This document shows positions 52,682-60,564 of a stretch of 64,000 bases of DNA, piece after piece. The DNA is from Bacteroidetes bacterium SCGC AAA795-G10 (GTDB lineage Bacteria; Bacteroidota; Bacteroidia; Flavobacteriales; Flavobacteriaceae). The stretch spans positions 1 to 64,000 of the forward strand of contig QFDA01000002.1 in the NCBI GenBank assembly GCA_003130815.1. Direction: 5' to 3'. How positions within the stretch are numbered: the stretch's first letter is position 1; the number at the start of each line of letters is the position of its first letter. Below the pieces are notes generated by a model. The model was given only the letters and a program-made list of their open reading frames with translations, ran no database searches and had not been told where the DNA came from. The position numbers and the translations under genes are program-made.

Positions 52682-53683
52682 ATGCTATTAGCTATTGAAA
52701 CTTCATGCGATGACACCGCTGCAGCTGTTTTGGACGGTCGAAAAGTTCTTTCAAATTGCATAGCAAATCAAAATTTAATTCACAAGGCATATGGGGGAAT
52801 AGTACCAGAACTAGCTTCAAGGGCACACCAGTCAAAAATAGTTCCAGTAATTTCACAGGCCTTAGTTGAAGCAAATATCGATAAAAAACAATTAACTGCA
52901 ATTGCTTACACACAAGGTCCTGGACTTTTAGGTTCTTTACTTGTAGGAGGATCATTTGCAAAGTCAATGGCATTAGCTTTAGATTTACCTTTAATTCCAG
53001 TAAATCATATGCATGCTCATCTTCTTGTTCATTTTATAGAGGGTAATCTTAGTCCAGAATTTCCTTTTTTAGGGATAACATTATCTGGGGGACACACACA
53101 ACTAATTTTAGTCAAAAGCTACTTTAATTTTGAATTAATTGGAACAACACTTGATGATGCAATAGGTGAGGCATTTGACAAATGCGGAAAGATTATGGGT
53201 CTTTCATACCCAGCTGGACAAGAAGTAGACAACCTTGCGAAAAAAGGCGATAAACAGAAATTTCCTTTTCCAATAGCAAGTCCAAAAGGATATAATGTAA
53301 GCTACAGTGGAATTAAAACTGCTTTTATGAATTTCATTAAAATTGAAGAAACTAAAAATCCAAAATTCATAGAAAAAAATCTTAATGATTTATGTGCAAG
53401 CCTTCAAAACACATTAATTCAGACAATCATAAATAAAATAAAAATAGTATCTAATGATTTTGAATTAAAAAGAATAGTTATTGGAGGTGGAGTTGCAGCT
53501 AATTCAGAAATTTGTAATGAGTTGAAAAAGCAAAAAATAAAAAACGGATGGGAATTATTTATTCCTCCAATTGAATACACAACTGATAACGCAGCTATGA
53601 TTGGAATTGGAGGATACTTCAAATTAAATGAAAGAAAATATGGTAACCTTTTTGATGAATCTAAATCACGTTTGCAAATTTAG
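52682..53683 (+). CDS. tsaD: tRNA N6-adenosine threonylcarbamoyltransferase TsaD
   Basis: TsaD transfers the threonylcarbamoyl group to A37 of tRNAs that read ANN codons. The protein is a full-length 333-residue member. It begins with LLAIETSCDDTAAAVL, the ASKHA phosphate loop, and has the metal-binding HMHAH motif at residues 109-113, the ITLSGGHTQLILV strand and the GGVAANSEI segment. TsaB, TsaC and TsaE are not in this window. It is divergent from tamB, and rsmE starts 2 bases after its stop. Confidence 0.97.
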   Translation: MLLAIETSCDDTAAAVLDGRKVLSNCIANQNLIHKAYGGIVPELASRAHQSKIVPVISQALVEANIDKKQLTAIAYTQGPGLLGSLLVGGSFAKSMALALDLPLIPVNHMHAHLLVHFIEGNLSPEFPFLGITLSGGHTQLILVKSYFNFELIGTTLDDAIGEAFDKCGKIMGLSYPAGQEVDNLAKKGDKQKFPFPIASPKGYNVSYSGIKTAFMNFIKIEETKNPKFIEKNLNDLCASLQNTLIQTIINKIKIVSNDFELKRIVIGGGVAANSEICNELKKQKIKNGWELFIPPIEYTTDNAAMIGIGGYFKLNERKYGNLFDESKSRLQI

Positions 53684-53685
53684 AT

Positions 53686-54399
53686 ATGACATTATTTTTT
53701 GATTCTCATATTACAATTAATACTAAAAATTTCGAGTTAGATCCATCAGAAAGTAAACATATATCGAAGGTTTTAAGAAAAAAGGCGGGAGACGAGATAA
53801 CTTTCACAAACGGAAATGGTCTCGAGTGGAATGGAAAACTAAGTTATAATAAAAAGAATAAGCTAATTGCAACTAAGCAAATTGCCTTAGAACACAAAAA
53901 AGAGCTTGGTAAAATCCAAATTGCAATTGCACCAACCAAAAGCAACCATAGAATGGAATGGTTGGTTGAAAAACTTACTGAAATTGGGGTTGATAGAATA
54001 ACCCCTGTATTATGTGAGAGATCTGAAAGGAAGGTTTTAAAGACTGAGCGTTTAATAAAAATTGCAATAACAGCACTAAAGCAATCAAATAATTTTTTCC
54101 TACCAAAAATTGACGAAATAATAAAATTTGATGAATTTTTAGAAAATAATCAAAATCCAATTTTAATTGCCCATTGCTCTCCAAGACCAAGTAAGCTATT
54201 GGTTAACTATAAGTTCAATTTGAAAAAAATATGTCTTTTAATTGGACCTGAGGGTGATTTTAGCAATGAGGAAATCGAAAAAGTTATTACTTTAGGGCAC
54301 ACGGCTGTAAGTCTTGGAGATCAAAGATACAGAACCGAAACTGCAGGAGTTTTGGGATGTCATTTACTGCATGTTCAACAACAACAAAATAAAATTTGA
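53686..54399 (+). CDS. rsmE: 16S rRNA (uracil-1498-N3)-methyltransferase RsmE
   Basis: The protein has 237 residues with the SPOUT fold of RsmE: an N-terminal PUA-like domain (about 1-70), and a knotted methyltransferase domain with the KSNHRMEWLVEKLTEIGVDRITPV stretch, the conserved CERSERKV segment, and the SAM-binding loop LIGPEGDFSNEEIE followed by SLGDQRYRTETAGV. It methylates U1498 of 16S rRNA. It lies 2 bases behind tsaD and is followed closely by the AI-2E family permease gene. Confidence 0.95.
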   Translation: MTLFFDSHITINTKNFELDPSESKHISKVLRKKAGDEITFTNGNGLEWNGKLSYNKKNKLIATKQIALEHKKELGKIQIAIAPTKSNHRMEWLVEKLTEIGVDRITPVLCERSERKVLKTERLIKIAITALKQSNNFFLPKIDEIIKFDEFLENNQNPILIAHCSPRPSKLLVNYKFNLKKICLLIGPEGDFSNEEIEKVITLGHTAVSLGDQRYRTETAGVLGCHLLHVQQQQNKI

Positions 54400-54418
54400 A
54401 ACTTTCCTATCTTTACAT

Positions 54419-55507
54419 ATGAATTCCAGAGAAATCACTGCAGGAGTTTTTTGGGCCATAATTAAACTTTTAGGTCTATGTATCGTTGCTTGGTTGCTGT
54501 TTCAACTTAAATCACTAATAATTTACATGTTAATTGCGGGAGTTGTAAGTTTAATTGGACGTCCCATAAGTCAATTCCTTTCAGAAAAAGTGAAACTAAA
54601 TTCAATTTTAGCATCAACAATAAGTATAATATTTTTATTAGGTATTTTAACTAGTATTTTTTCTCTATTTGTCCCATTATTTATCAAACAAGTAGAAAAT
54701 CTAGCCTTATTAAATATCGATAAATTAAAGATAAATATCGAGACTTTAGTAAATGAAATTAGTATTTATTTTCAGCTTGATAACAGCTTTTGGAAGCAGC
54801 AACTTTCAGTAGATAATTTATTTAAAAATGTAAATTTTGGACTTCTTCCTGAATTAATCAATCAAACATTGGAACTATTTGGTGGTTTTACCGTGGGTTT
54901 ATTCTCAATAGTATTCATATTATTCTTTTTTTTAAAAGATAGTTTTATTCAAAAGAGAATAATTTTAGCCATGGTAGAGGATAAAATATCGGACAAAGTA
55001 GAAAAATCTATCAATAAGATTAAAAACTTACTATCTCGTTATTTTTTAGGTCTTTTGATGCAAATTAGTATTTTACTAATCATTTACAGTATAGTGCTTA
55101 GTATTTTAGATGTTCAAAATGCATTTGTAATCGCTTTTCTGTGTGCACTTCTTAATTTAATTCCATATCTAGGACCTATAATAGGTGCATTCCTTATTTC
55201 TATTTTAACTATGAGTAGTTTTTTAGGCTCAGATTTTAGTACTATTATTATGCCCAAAACGTTATTTGTTTTAGTTGGTTTTTTAATTGGTCAAATAATT
55301 GATAATTTTTTTAGCCAACCTTTTATCTTCTCAAATAGTGTGAAGTCACATCCTTTGGAAATTTTTATCCTCATACTTGCAGCTGGAACACTCACAGGTC
55401 CTGTAGGAATGATCTTCGCAATACCACTTTACACTTCTTTAAAAGTAATAGGTCAAGAATTCTTCCCAAAAAATAAAATTATTAAATCGCTTACTAAAAA
55501 TTTTTGA
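54419..55507 (+). CDS. AI-2E family transporter (PerM-like permease)
   Basis: The protein has 362 residues and eight or so transmembrane helices in the arrangement of the AI-2E exporter/PerM family: two N-terminal helices, a periplasmic loop region (about 100-190) and a C-terminal block with ALLNLIPYLGPIIGA and LILAAGTLTGPVGMIFAIPLY, both of which are family hallmarks. Some members transport Na+ or quorum-sensing molecules, but the substrate here is unknown. I chose the Met at 54419 since the longer frame overlaps rsmE by 86 bases. It is most likely in the tsaD-rsmE operon. Confidence 0.88.
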   Translation: MNSREITAGVFWAIIKLLGLCIVAWLLFQLKSLIIYMLIAGVVSLIGRPISQFLSEKVKLNSILASTISIIFLLGILTSIFSLFVPLFIKQVENLALLNIDKLKINIETLVNEISIYFQLDNSFWKQQLSVDNLFKNVNFGLLPELINQTLELFGGFTVGLFSIVFILFFFLKDSFIQKRIILAMVEDKISDKVEKSINKIKNLLSRYFLGLLMQISILLIIYSIVLSILDVQNAFVIAFLCALLNLIPYLGPIIGAFLISILTMSSFLGSDFSTIIMPKTLFVLVGFLIGQIIDNFFSQPFIFSNSVKSHPLEIFILILAAGTLTGPVGMIFAIPLYTSLKVIGQEFFPKNKIIKSLTKNF

Positions 55508-55532
55508 AAATCTGAATGGGTTGTAAATGAAA

Positions 55533-56507
55533 TTAAAAAAAGTATTTATAATTTTCTTTTTGTTTTAATAAAGCTTTTTCAAATTCCTCCTTTAATTGAC
55601 TAATCAGCTCTGCCGTCGGTTTTACATCACTTATTGAAGTAACACCTTGACCTGCAGACCAAATTGTCTTCCATGCCTTTGCTTCTTCCTTAGCATGATC
55701 TAATTCACTTCCAAAATCAATTTTTTTTGTTTTTTTCCATAAATCCTCAGTGATACCCATAGCTTCTAAACTTGGTCTCAAAAAACTAGCATTAACTCCT
55801 GAAACAGCAGCTGTATAAATTATATCCTCAGCCTTGCTATCCATTATCATTTTTTGATATGAATTATCAGCCATGCTTTCATTTACATTTATAAATCGTG
55901 TACCCATATAAGCCAAATCGGCTCCCATTTGTAGTGCAGATGCAATGTCATTACCATTACTTATGCAACCTGAAAGTAGAATTGTTTTATTAAAAAAGGT
56001 TTTAACCTCATTAATTAATGCCATAGGGTTAATTGTCCCACCATGGCCACCAGCACCAGCTGCAACTAATATCAACCCATCAACTCCAGCTTCAGTAGCT
56101 TTTTCAGCGTGTCTTCTTTTAATAATATCATGAAATACAAGACCTCCATAATTGTGAACAGCATCTACAAGATCAGATACGGCCCCAAGAGAAGTGATAA
56201 CTATAGGAACTTTGTGTTTAATACAAACTTGCAAGTCAGGCATAACTCTTGGATTTGTTGGATGAACGATAAGGTTTACTCCGAAGGGTGCAGTATTTTT
56301 CCCTGTTTCTTTTTCATATTTACTCAAGGCTTCTTTAATTTTAATAATCCATTCTTCAAAACCCCTAGTAGTTTTTTGGTTTAGTGCAGGAAGTGTTCCT
56401 ACAACACCATTTTTACAACATTCGATTACAAGTTTTGGACAAGAAATTAAAAACATAGGTGCAGCAACAGCAGGTATAGATAGATCTTTAAAAAATGATG
56501 GTCTCAT
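55533..56507 (-). CDS. Nitronate monooxygenase-like FMN protein
   Basis: This 324-residue protein belongs to the nitronate monooxygenase/2-nitropropane dioxygenase family of FMN TIM-barrel enzymes. Motifs include PAVAAPMFLIS at the N-terminus, ILVAAGAGGHGGT with the phosphate-binding glycines, a GCISNGNDIASALQMGADLAYMGTRFI segment typical of FMN-binding, and the substrate-binding region near NASFLRP. The natural substrate could be propionate-3-nitronate or the enzyme may be a different oxidoreductase; family members are diverse. The Met at 56507 was preferred over 56534, which overlaps the upstream DUF4442 gene. Confidence 0.9.
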   Translation of the reverse strand: MRPSFFKDLSIPAVAAPMFLISCPKLVIECCKNGVVGTLPALNQKTTRGFEEWIIKIKEALSKYEKETGKNTAPFGVNLIVHPTNPRVMPDLQVCIKHKVPIVITSLGAVSDLVDAVHNYGGLVFHDIIKRRHAEKATEAGVDGLILVAAGAGGHGGTINPMALINEVKTFFNKTILLSGCISNGNDIASALQMGADLAYMGTRFINVNESMADNSYQKMIMDSKAEDIIYTAAVSGVNASFLRPSLEAMGITEDLWKKTKKIDFGSELDHAKEEAKAWKTIWSAGQGVTSISDVKPTAELISQLKEEFEKALLKQKENYKYFF

Positions 56508-56512
56508 AGAAT

Positions 56513-56965
56513 TTATTTTAGTAAAAGGGTCCATTCAAAATCGAAGGTTGATACAATATCACCTTCTTTATCAATACCTTTTGCTTTAAGCCACAAGGTT
56601 TGAGATTTATTTGTTTTTAACAATTTAGTGAATGTTTTATCAACAGCTTCTCCATTATCACATGAAAAAACAATTTGTCCTTTCGCCTTTTTTGTGAAAG
56701 TTGCTTTGTTATTAATAACAAGCATTGAAATGTCACATTTAAAACTTTTTGAAGCGTGCATTATCAAAACCCCAGTAGAAAGCTCTGCGGCCATTCCTTG
56801 AATAGCCCAAAAAATTGATTTAAAAGGGTTTTTATTAATCCAATTCAAATTTACTTTTGTACTGCAATATTTACTTGAAATTTCTTTTACTCTTACACCA
56901 CACCACCATGCAGAAGGTAAATTAAAAAAAGTGTACAGGTTGATACCTAACGGAGTAAATTCCAT
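56513..56965 (-). CDS. DUF4442 domain-containing protein (thioesterase-like hot-dog fold)
   Basis: This 150-residue protein has the DUF4442 layout, with FNLPSAWWCGVRVKEIS and the segment MAAELSTGVLIMHASK that carries the conserved MAAE-type helix of hot-dog thioesterases. It is likely an acyl-CoA thioesterase-like protein, but no dedicated catalytic residue can be assigned. It sits between alanine dehydrogenase (4 bases upstream) and the nitronate monooxygenase-like gene (5 bases downstream), forming a three-gene operon on the minus strand. No signal peptide is present. Confidence 0.85.
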   Translation of the reverse strand: MEFTPLGINLYTFFNLPSAWWCGVRVKEISSKYCSTKVNLNWINKNPFKSIFWAIQGMAAELSTGVLIMHASKSFKCDISMLVINNKATFTKKAKGQIVFSCDNGEAVDKTFTKLLKTNKSQTLWLKAKGIDKEGDIVSTFDFEWTLLLK

Positions 56966-56969
56966 ATTC

Positions 56970-58079
56970 TTAAATTAGCGATTCAACTTCGGTGAAATCC
57001 AAATCGAATGCCTCAGCCACCTGTTTATAAACTACTTTTCCGTTGATTATATTTAATCCTTTAGCTAGAGAAGAATTTTCTTGACATGCTTTTTTCCAGC
57101 CTTTATTTGCAAGTTCAATAATGTAACTTAAAGTCGAATTAGTTAATGCTATAGTTGATGTATTTGGAACTGCACCTGGCATATTAGTTACTGCATAATG
57201 GAGAATTCCTTCTTTTAAAACAATTGGTCTTTCGTGTGTTGTGGGTTCACTTGTTTCAAAACATCCACCTTGATCAATAGCTACATCAACTAAAACTGAT
57301 CCTTGCATCATTTTTGACAACATTTTTTTATCAATTAATTTTGGAGTCTTAGATCCAGGTATTAAAACAGTACCTATTATTAAATGAGATCTTTGAATTT
57401 CAAGTTCTATATTAAGTTGATTTGAAAAAATAGGAGTAACATTATCAGGCATTATTTTCTCTAAATCACGTAATCGTTCCAAATTATTGTCAAATATTGA
57501 AACGTTTGCTCCTAAGCCAGCTGCCATCAATGCTGCTTCAGTTCCAGCAACTCCACCCCCAATAATCATAACATTTGCGGGTCTTACACCGGTAACGCCG
57601 CCCAAAAGGATACCAAAGCCTCCAAAAGGTTTTCCAAGATATTTAGCTCCCTCTTGAGTAGCCATTCTTCCTGCTACTTCTGACATTGGAATTAATAATG
57701 GTAACTTGCCATTTTTTTCAACTGTCTCATATGCTAAACAAACTGAATTTGAAGCTATCATCGCTTCAGTTAATTTTTTGCTTGAAGCAAAATGAAAAAA
57801 GGTAAAAATCAATTGATTAGGCATTATTAGATTGTACTCCTGTTCAATCGGTTCTTTAACTTTGACTATCATTTCAGCAAAATTGTATATATCTTCAATT
57901 TTACTTGCGATTTTACAACCTACTTTTTGATACTCCTTATCATCAAAACCACTTAATAAACCTGCATTTTTTTGGATGCAAACTTGGTGTCCTTCACTCA
58001 CAAGGTTTAATGCACCTGCAGGAGTAAGCCCTACCCTAGCTTCTTGGGGTTTAATCTCTTTGGGTATTCCAATTTTCAT
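56970..58079 (-). CDS. ald: Alanine dehydrogenase
   Basis: The enzyme reversibly deaminates L-alanine to pyruvate with NAD. It is a full-length 369-residue protein with the typical start MKIGIPKEIKPQEARVGLTP, the substrate-binding Lys in VKVKEPI and AYETVEKNGKLPLL, the Rossmann motif IIGGGVAGTEAALMA and the conserved GGCFETSEPTTHERP loop, followed by AVTNMPGAVPNTST. The gene is first in the operon with DUF4442 and the nitronate monooxygenase-like gene. It could link amino acid nitrogen to carbon metabolism and may support D-amino-acid-derived pools. Confidence 0.96.
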   Translation of the reverse strand: MKIGIPKEIKPQEARVGLTPAGALNLVSEGHQVCIQKNAGLLSGFDDKEYQKVGCKIASKIEDIYNFAEMIVKVKEPIEQEYNLIMPNQLIFTFFHFASSKKLTEAMIASNSVCLAYETVEKNGKLPLLIPMSEVAGRMATQEGAKYLGKPFGGFGILLGGVTGVRPANVMIIGGGVAGTEAALMAAGLGANVSIFDNNLERLRDLEKIMPDNVTPIFSNQLNIELEIQRSHLIIGTVLIPGSKTPKLIDKKMLSKMMQGSVLVDVAIDQGGCFETSEPTTHERPIVLKEGILHYAVTNMPGAVPNTSTIALTNSTLSYIIELANKGWKKACQENSSLAKGLNIINGKVVYKQVAEAFDLDFTEVESLI

Positions 58080-58121
58080 TTAACTTTTAGGAAAATAATT
58101 TTAAATTTTAAATTACTAAGA

Positions 58122-58712
58122 TTAATTAAAATAAGGGTCATTACAATCAAATAGAATTAAATCTTTTCCGCTAAATAAATCAGCTTCTTCTTTTTTAAAT
58201 ATCTCAAGGTCATACTCATCTGGAAGTGGAGTATTCATTATTGCTCTTTCATTTGAAACATGTGCTGCATTAAGTACATCATGCCCAAATTCGTGCCACA
58301 TTAATATTAATCTTCTATTAAAAGAGTATTCAGCCCAATAATCAGCATTAATGGCTATTTTAATAATTCCTTCTTTACATGATCCATGAGCTATACCAGC
58401 TGCGTCGTCCCTGTTACTGTCGGAACTTGCAATTGTTAAATCAGTAAAAATTTCCACCTCTTGTTCTCCAAAGTCATATCCATATTGTGTTTCACCAATG
58501 GTTTTAAATGCAATCCAATAATCATCTAAATTTCTAATCTTTCCATATATGGAGTCAGCTTTGTATTCTTCATCTCTGAGTTGTGATTCGGTTTTGATTA
58601 TTACTGGTAACATTATCTCTCCCGTCGTCTCATTTGATTCATCTCTTGAGCATTTTAGTAGAAAGAAAGCTGTCATTAAAAAAATTGAAATATTCTTAAT
58701 TAGACATGACAT
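58122..58712 (-). CDS. Lipoprotein with a zincin-type HExxH motif
   Basis: The protein of 196 residues has a lipoprotein signal with Cys 21 (FFLLKC). The mature part contains MWHEFGHDVLNAAH (residues 138-151), a zinc-metalloprotease HExxH motif with an additional His 151, and a Met in RAIMN a few residues later that may form a Met-turn, as in metzincins. The domain around it, with IIKIAINADYWAEYSFNRRLILM, fits a small zincin. No known family can be named. The gene lies between ald and the tRNA on the same strand. Substrate, if any, is unknown. Confidence 0.75.
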   Translation of the reverse strand: MSCLIKNISIFLMTAFFLLKCSRDESNETTGEIMLPVIIKTESQLRDEEYKADSIYGKIRNLDDYWIAFKTIGETQYGYDFGEQEVEIFTDLTIASSDSNRDDAAGIAHGSCKEGIIKIAINADYWAEYSFNRRLILMWHEFGHDVLNAAHVSNERAIMNTPLPDEYDLEIFKKEEADLFSGKDLILFDCNDPYFN

Positions 58713-58748
58713 TTTATAATTTTTCTTATTTCATATAAAAAAATAAAG

Positions 58749-58772
58749 AAAACCCTTAATTTAAAGGGTTTA
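58749..58772 (-). terminator. Intrinsic terminator of the tRNA-Arg gene
   Basis: The stem AAACCCTT (58750-58757) and AAGGGTTT (58764-58771) has a 6-base loop and, on the minus strand, is followed by a T-rich run (TTTTCTTTATTTTTTT). It starts 16 bases after the tRNA 3' end. Confidence 0.75.
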
Positions 58773-58787
58773 AATCTTCTTTTAAAG

Positions 58788-58861
58788 TGATCGCGATAGG
58801 ATTCGAACCTATGACCGTCTGCTTAGAAGGCAGATGCTCTATCCAGCTGAGCTACGCGACC
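58788..58861 (-). tRNA. tRNA-Arg (anticodon TCT)
   Basis: A full cloverleaf folds on the minus strand. The 7-bp acceptor stem pairs GGTCGCG with CGCGATC with one G-T pair. The D arm is GCTC-AGCTGGATA-GAGC, the anticodon stem TCTGC/GCAGA encloses the loop CTTCTAA, and the T arm is ATAGG-TTCGAAT-CCTAT. The anticodon TCT reads AGA/AGG (Arg). The discriminator is A and the 3' CCA is not encoded, as is usual for Bacteroidota. It is 74 bases long. Confidence 0.97.
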
Positions 58862-59142
58862 ATTGTACCTTTTACAAGGGCTTGCAGAGGTTTTTAAAAT
58901 CTGACTACTTTGGTCTGGTAGTCATTTGCATATAAATTGCATAAATCTTAAAAGTATGCTACTCTATAAACCTTTAAAATAAGCAAGCAAATATAAATAA
59001 AAAGAGATAATGGATAACCCCCTCTTATACCCTTTGTCATCGACAAGGACTTTTCTCAAAAAAAATATATATAATGTGACTAATAATAGGTCGTTTGGGA
59101 GTTTTTTAGTGTACCAACCTTGTAATGCTTACCAATCGCAAA

Positions 59143-59793
59143 TTAGCCCGCGTCTGGAATGTTGCAAAGAAGTAAACTTGACATCCAATCATTCATCAAT
59201 TGAAATTGCTCATTCGTAATTAGTTTGTAAACAGCTATATCCCATTTAGCTGGACCAGTATTATCTTCATTAGGACACGTACATACACCTCTGTGATATA
59301 AAACCCCCTCTTCTAATGAAAGCTCTTCGCCTCCCCCATCAGCGTCTACTGGGATTAACCCAACTCTAAATGGAGAATCTGAAAACTCAATTTTGCCTAA
59401 TCCAATATCTGAGCTGTAAAAATCAGTCCAGCATTGATTGTCAAATAACTTAAAATACCTTATTTCAGATATTGAATCACTTTGAAAAAATCTTTCAAAA
59501 TGATATGCCTCTTGATTATTTTCTTCTAATTGTTTGTTGTATTCTGTTTCATTAAACCATAATTCATAATCATTAGTTAAAAGTGCCAGTTTTTCTCTTA
59601 ATGTTGTTTCTTCATCTGATAAAACATTCATTGCATTTTCTTGGCTGAAAAACCTTTCTGCTTCTTGCTCAGAAACATTCATATCGGTTGATTGTTCAGA
59701 GTCATTCATATCGGTTGATTGTTCAGAGTCATTCATATCGTTTGAACATCCGACAATAAAAAGTGATATTAATAAAAAATAGAAATGCTTCAT
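59143..59793 (-). CDS. Lipoprotein with N-terminal tandem-repeat linker, function unknown
   Basis: The protein of 216 residues begins with a lipoprotein signal with Cys 16 (LFIVGC), then a linker made of three 9-residue repeats (DMNDSEQST, twice, and a variant DMNVSEQEA). The remaining 165 residues are soluble, with NYELWFN-like and YFKLFDNQCWTDFYSSDIGLGKIEF segments and two Cys in VCTCPNEDN. The family is not recognised. The repeat linker is likely to be flexible and to change in length between strains. Two -7 promoter-like bases TATATTTG lie upstream. The gene is separated from the tRNA by 281 bases holding a 7-bp inverted repeat but no gene. Confidence 0.6.
   Translation of the reverse strand: MKHFYFLLISLFIVGCSNDMNDSEQSTDMNDSEQSTDMNVSEQEAERFFSQENAMNVLSDEETTLREKLALLTNDYELWFNETEYNKQLEENNQEAYHFERFFQSDSISEIRYFKLFDNQCWTDFYSSDIGLGKIEFSDSPFRVGLIPVDADGGGEELSLEEGVLYHRGVCTCPNEDNTGPAKWDIAVYKLITNEQFQLMNDWMSSLLLCNIPDAG
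59667..59747. repeat. Three tandem copies of a 27-bp repeat inside the lipoprotein gene
   Basis: The units lie at 59667-59693, 59694-59720 and 59721-59747. The last two are identical except near the end (CGGTTGATT against CGTTTGAAC) and the first differs at a few bases. The period of 27 keeps the reading frame and encodes 9-residue units in the linker after the lipid anchor. Confidence 0.9.
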
Positions 59794-59814
59794 TTAATAT
59801 AGTTTTTCATAGCA

Positions 59815-59822
59815 CAAATATA
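59815..59822 (-). promoter_or_regulatory. Putative -7 promoter element of the repeat-linker lipoprotein gene
   Basis: The minus strand reads TATATTTG here, an exact match to the Bacteroidota -7 consensus TAnnTTTG. It lies 21 bases before the start codon at 59793. A clear TTG -33 element at the proper spacing is not present, so the promoter is tentative. Confidence 0.35.
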
Positions 59823-59933
59823 ATGGACTCTGCCAAAATAATGCTTCTACTGGCTAAGGGAGTTTAACTCTGGATGTGCGATGTTTCCAACTGCCAGATG
59901 CTTTTTTAATTAATTTAGATTGTTATTATTCAT

Positions 59934-60401
59934 TTAGTAGGAAAAGACGATATCTGCTTGTGAGCTTTCTTCAATTAATTGTTTGGGGTAGCTCCAGAAT
60001 ATCTTTGATACTTCAATCAAATGCTCTTTATGATTATCTTGGTTTATTCCATAAGTAGCAAAAGAACCTTCTGAAACGTGAATAATACCTCCTTGATTAG
60101 AAAACTCTAAAAATAGATTTTCGGCCATTTGACTTATTTTACCAAATCTACCACCGTGTGCAGTTACAGTGTGAAGATTCTTTATCACATCTTTTAATAA
60201 AATCCTAACACCATCTCCAGCTGCAAAGTATATTACACTATGTCCTTGCTTCAGGGCTTCACTTGCTGCATTTATTGACATTATTGCAGCACTTGGATTG
60301 ACCATTGGGTTTGATGTAAAATGTATAAAATAATTTTTTTTGTTTTGAGCCATAACATTGAGAGATGTAAGTAATACTAAAATTAAATAGATTTTTTTCA
60401 T
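59934..60401 (-). CDS. Secreted DsrE/DsrF-like family protein
   Basis: The protein of 155 residues has a signal peptide (MKKIYLILVLLTSLNVMAQ) followed by a DsrE-like alpha/beta domain of about 135 residues with NYFIHFTSNPMVNPSAAIMSINAASEALKQGHSVIYFAAGDGV, which shows the first strand, helix and second strand of this fold. The cysteine that carries sulfur in DsrE or TusD proteins is absent, and the protein is predicted to be exported. It is therefore not a standard sulfur-relay subunit. No neighbours point to a pathway. The gene is monocistronic. Confidence 0.7.
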   Translation of the reverse strand: MKKIYLILVLLTSLNVMAQNKKNYFIHFTSNPMVNPSAAIMSINAASEALKQGHSVIYFAAGDGVRILLKDVIKNLHTVTAHGGRFGKISQMAENLFLEFSNQGGIIHVSEGSFATYGINQDNHKEHLIEVSKIFWSYPKQLIEESSQADIVFSY

Positions 60402-60564
60402 TATATAAATATAAAGGAATACATAAATAATAAGAAGCCATATAATAATATATTTAACTTTTAAAAAATTGATTAATCAAGGATTAATTAAATTTAAAAG
60501 TAGTTTTACAACTTACTGACTATCAATATATAAAGGCCTAATTTAGTAGGATTTTTTTAAAAAA

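Noticed and set aside
59010-59219. Plus-strand frame over the spacer and the 3' end of the lipoprotein gene
   Set aside because: It overlaps the end of the opposite lipoprotein gene and has no start-site or family support.
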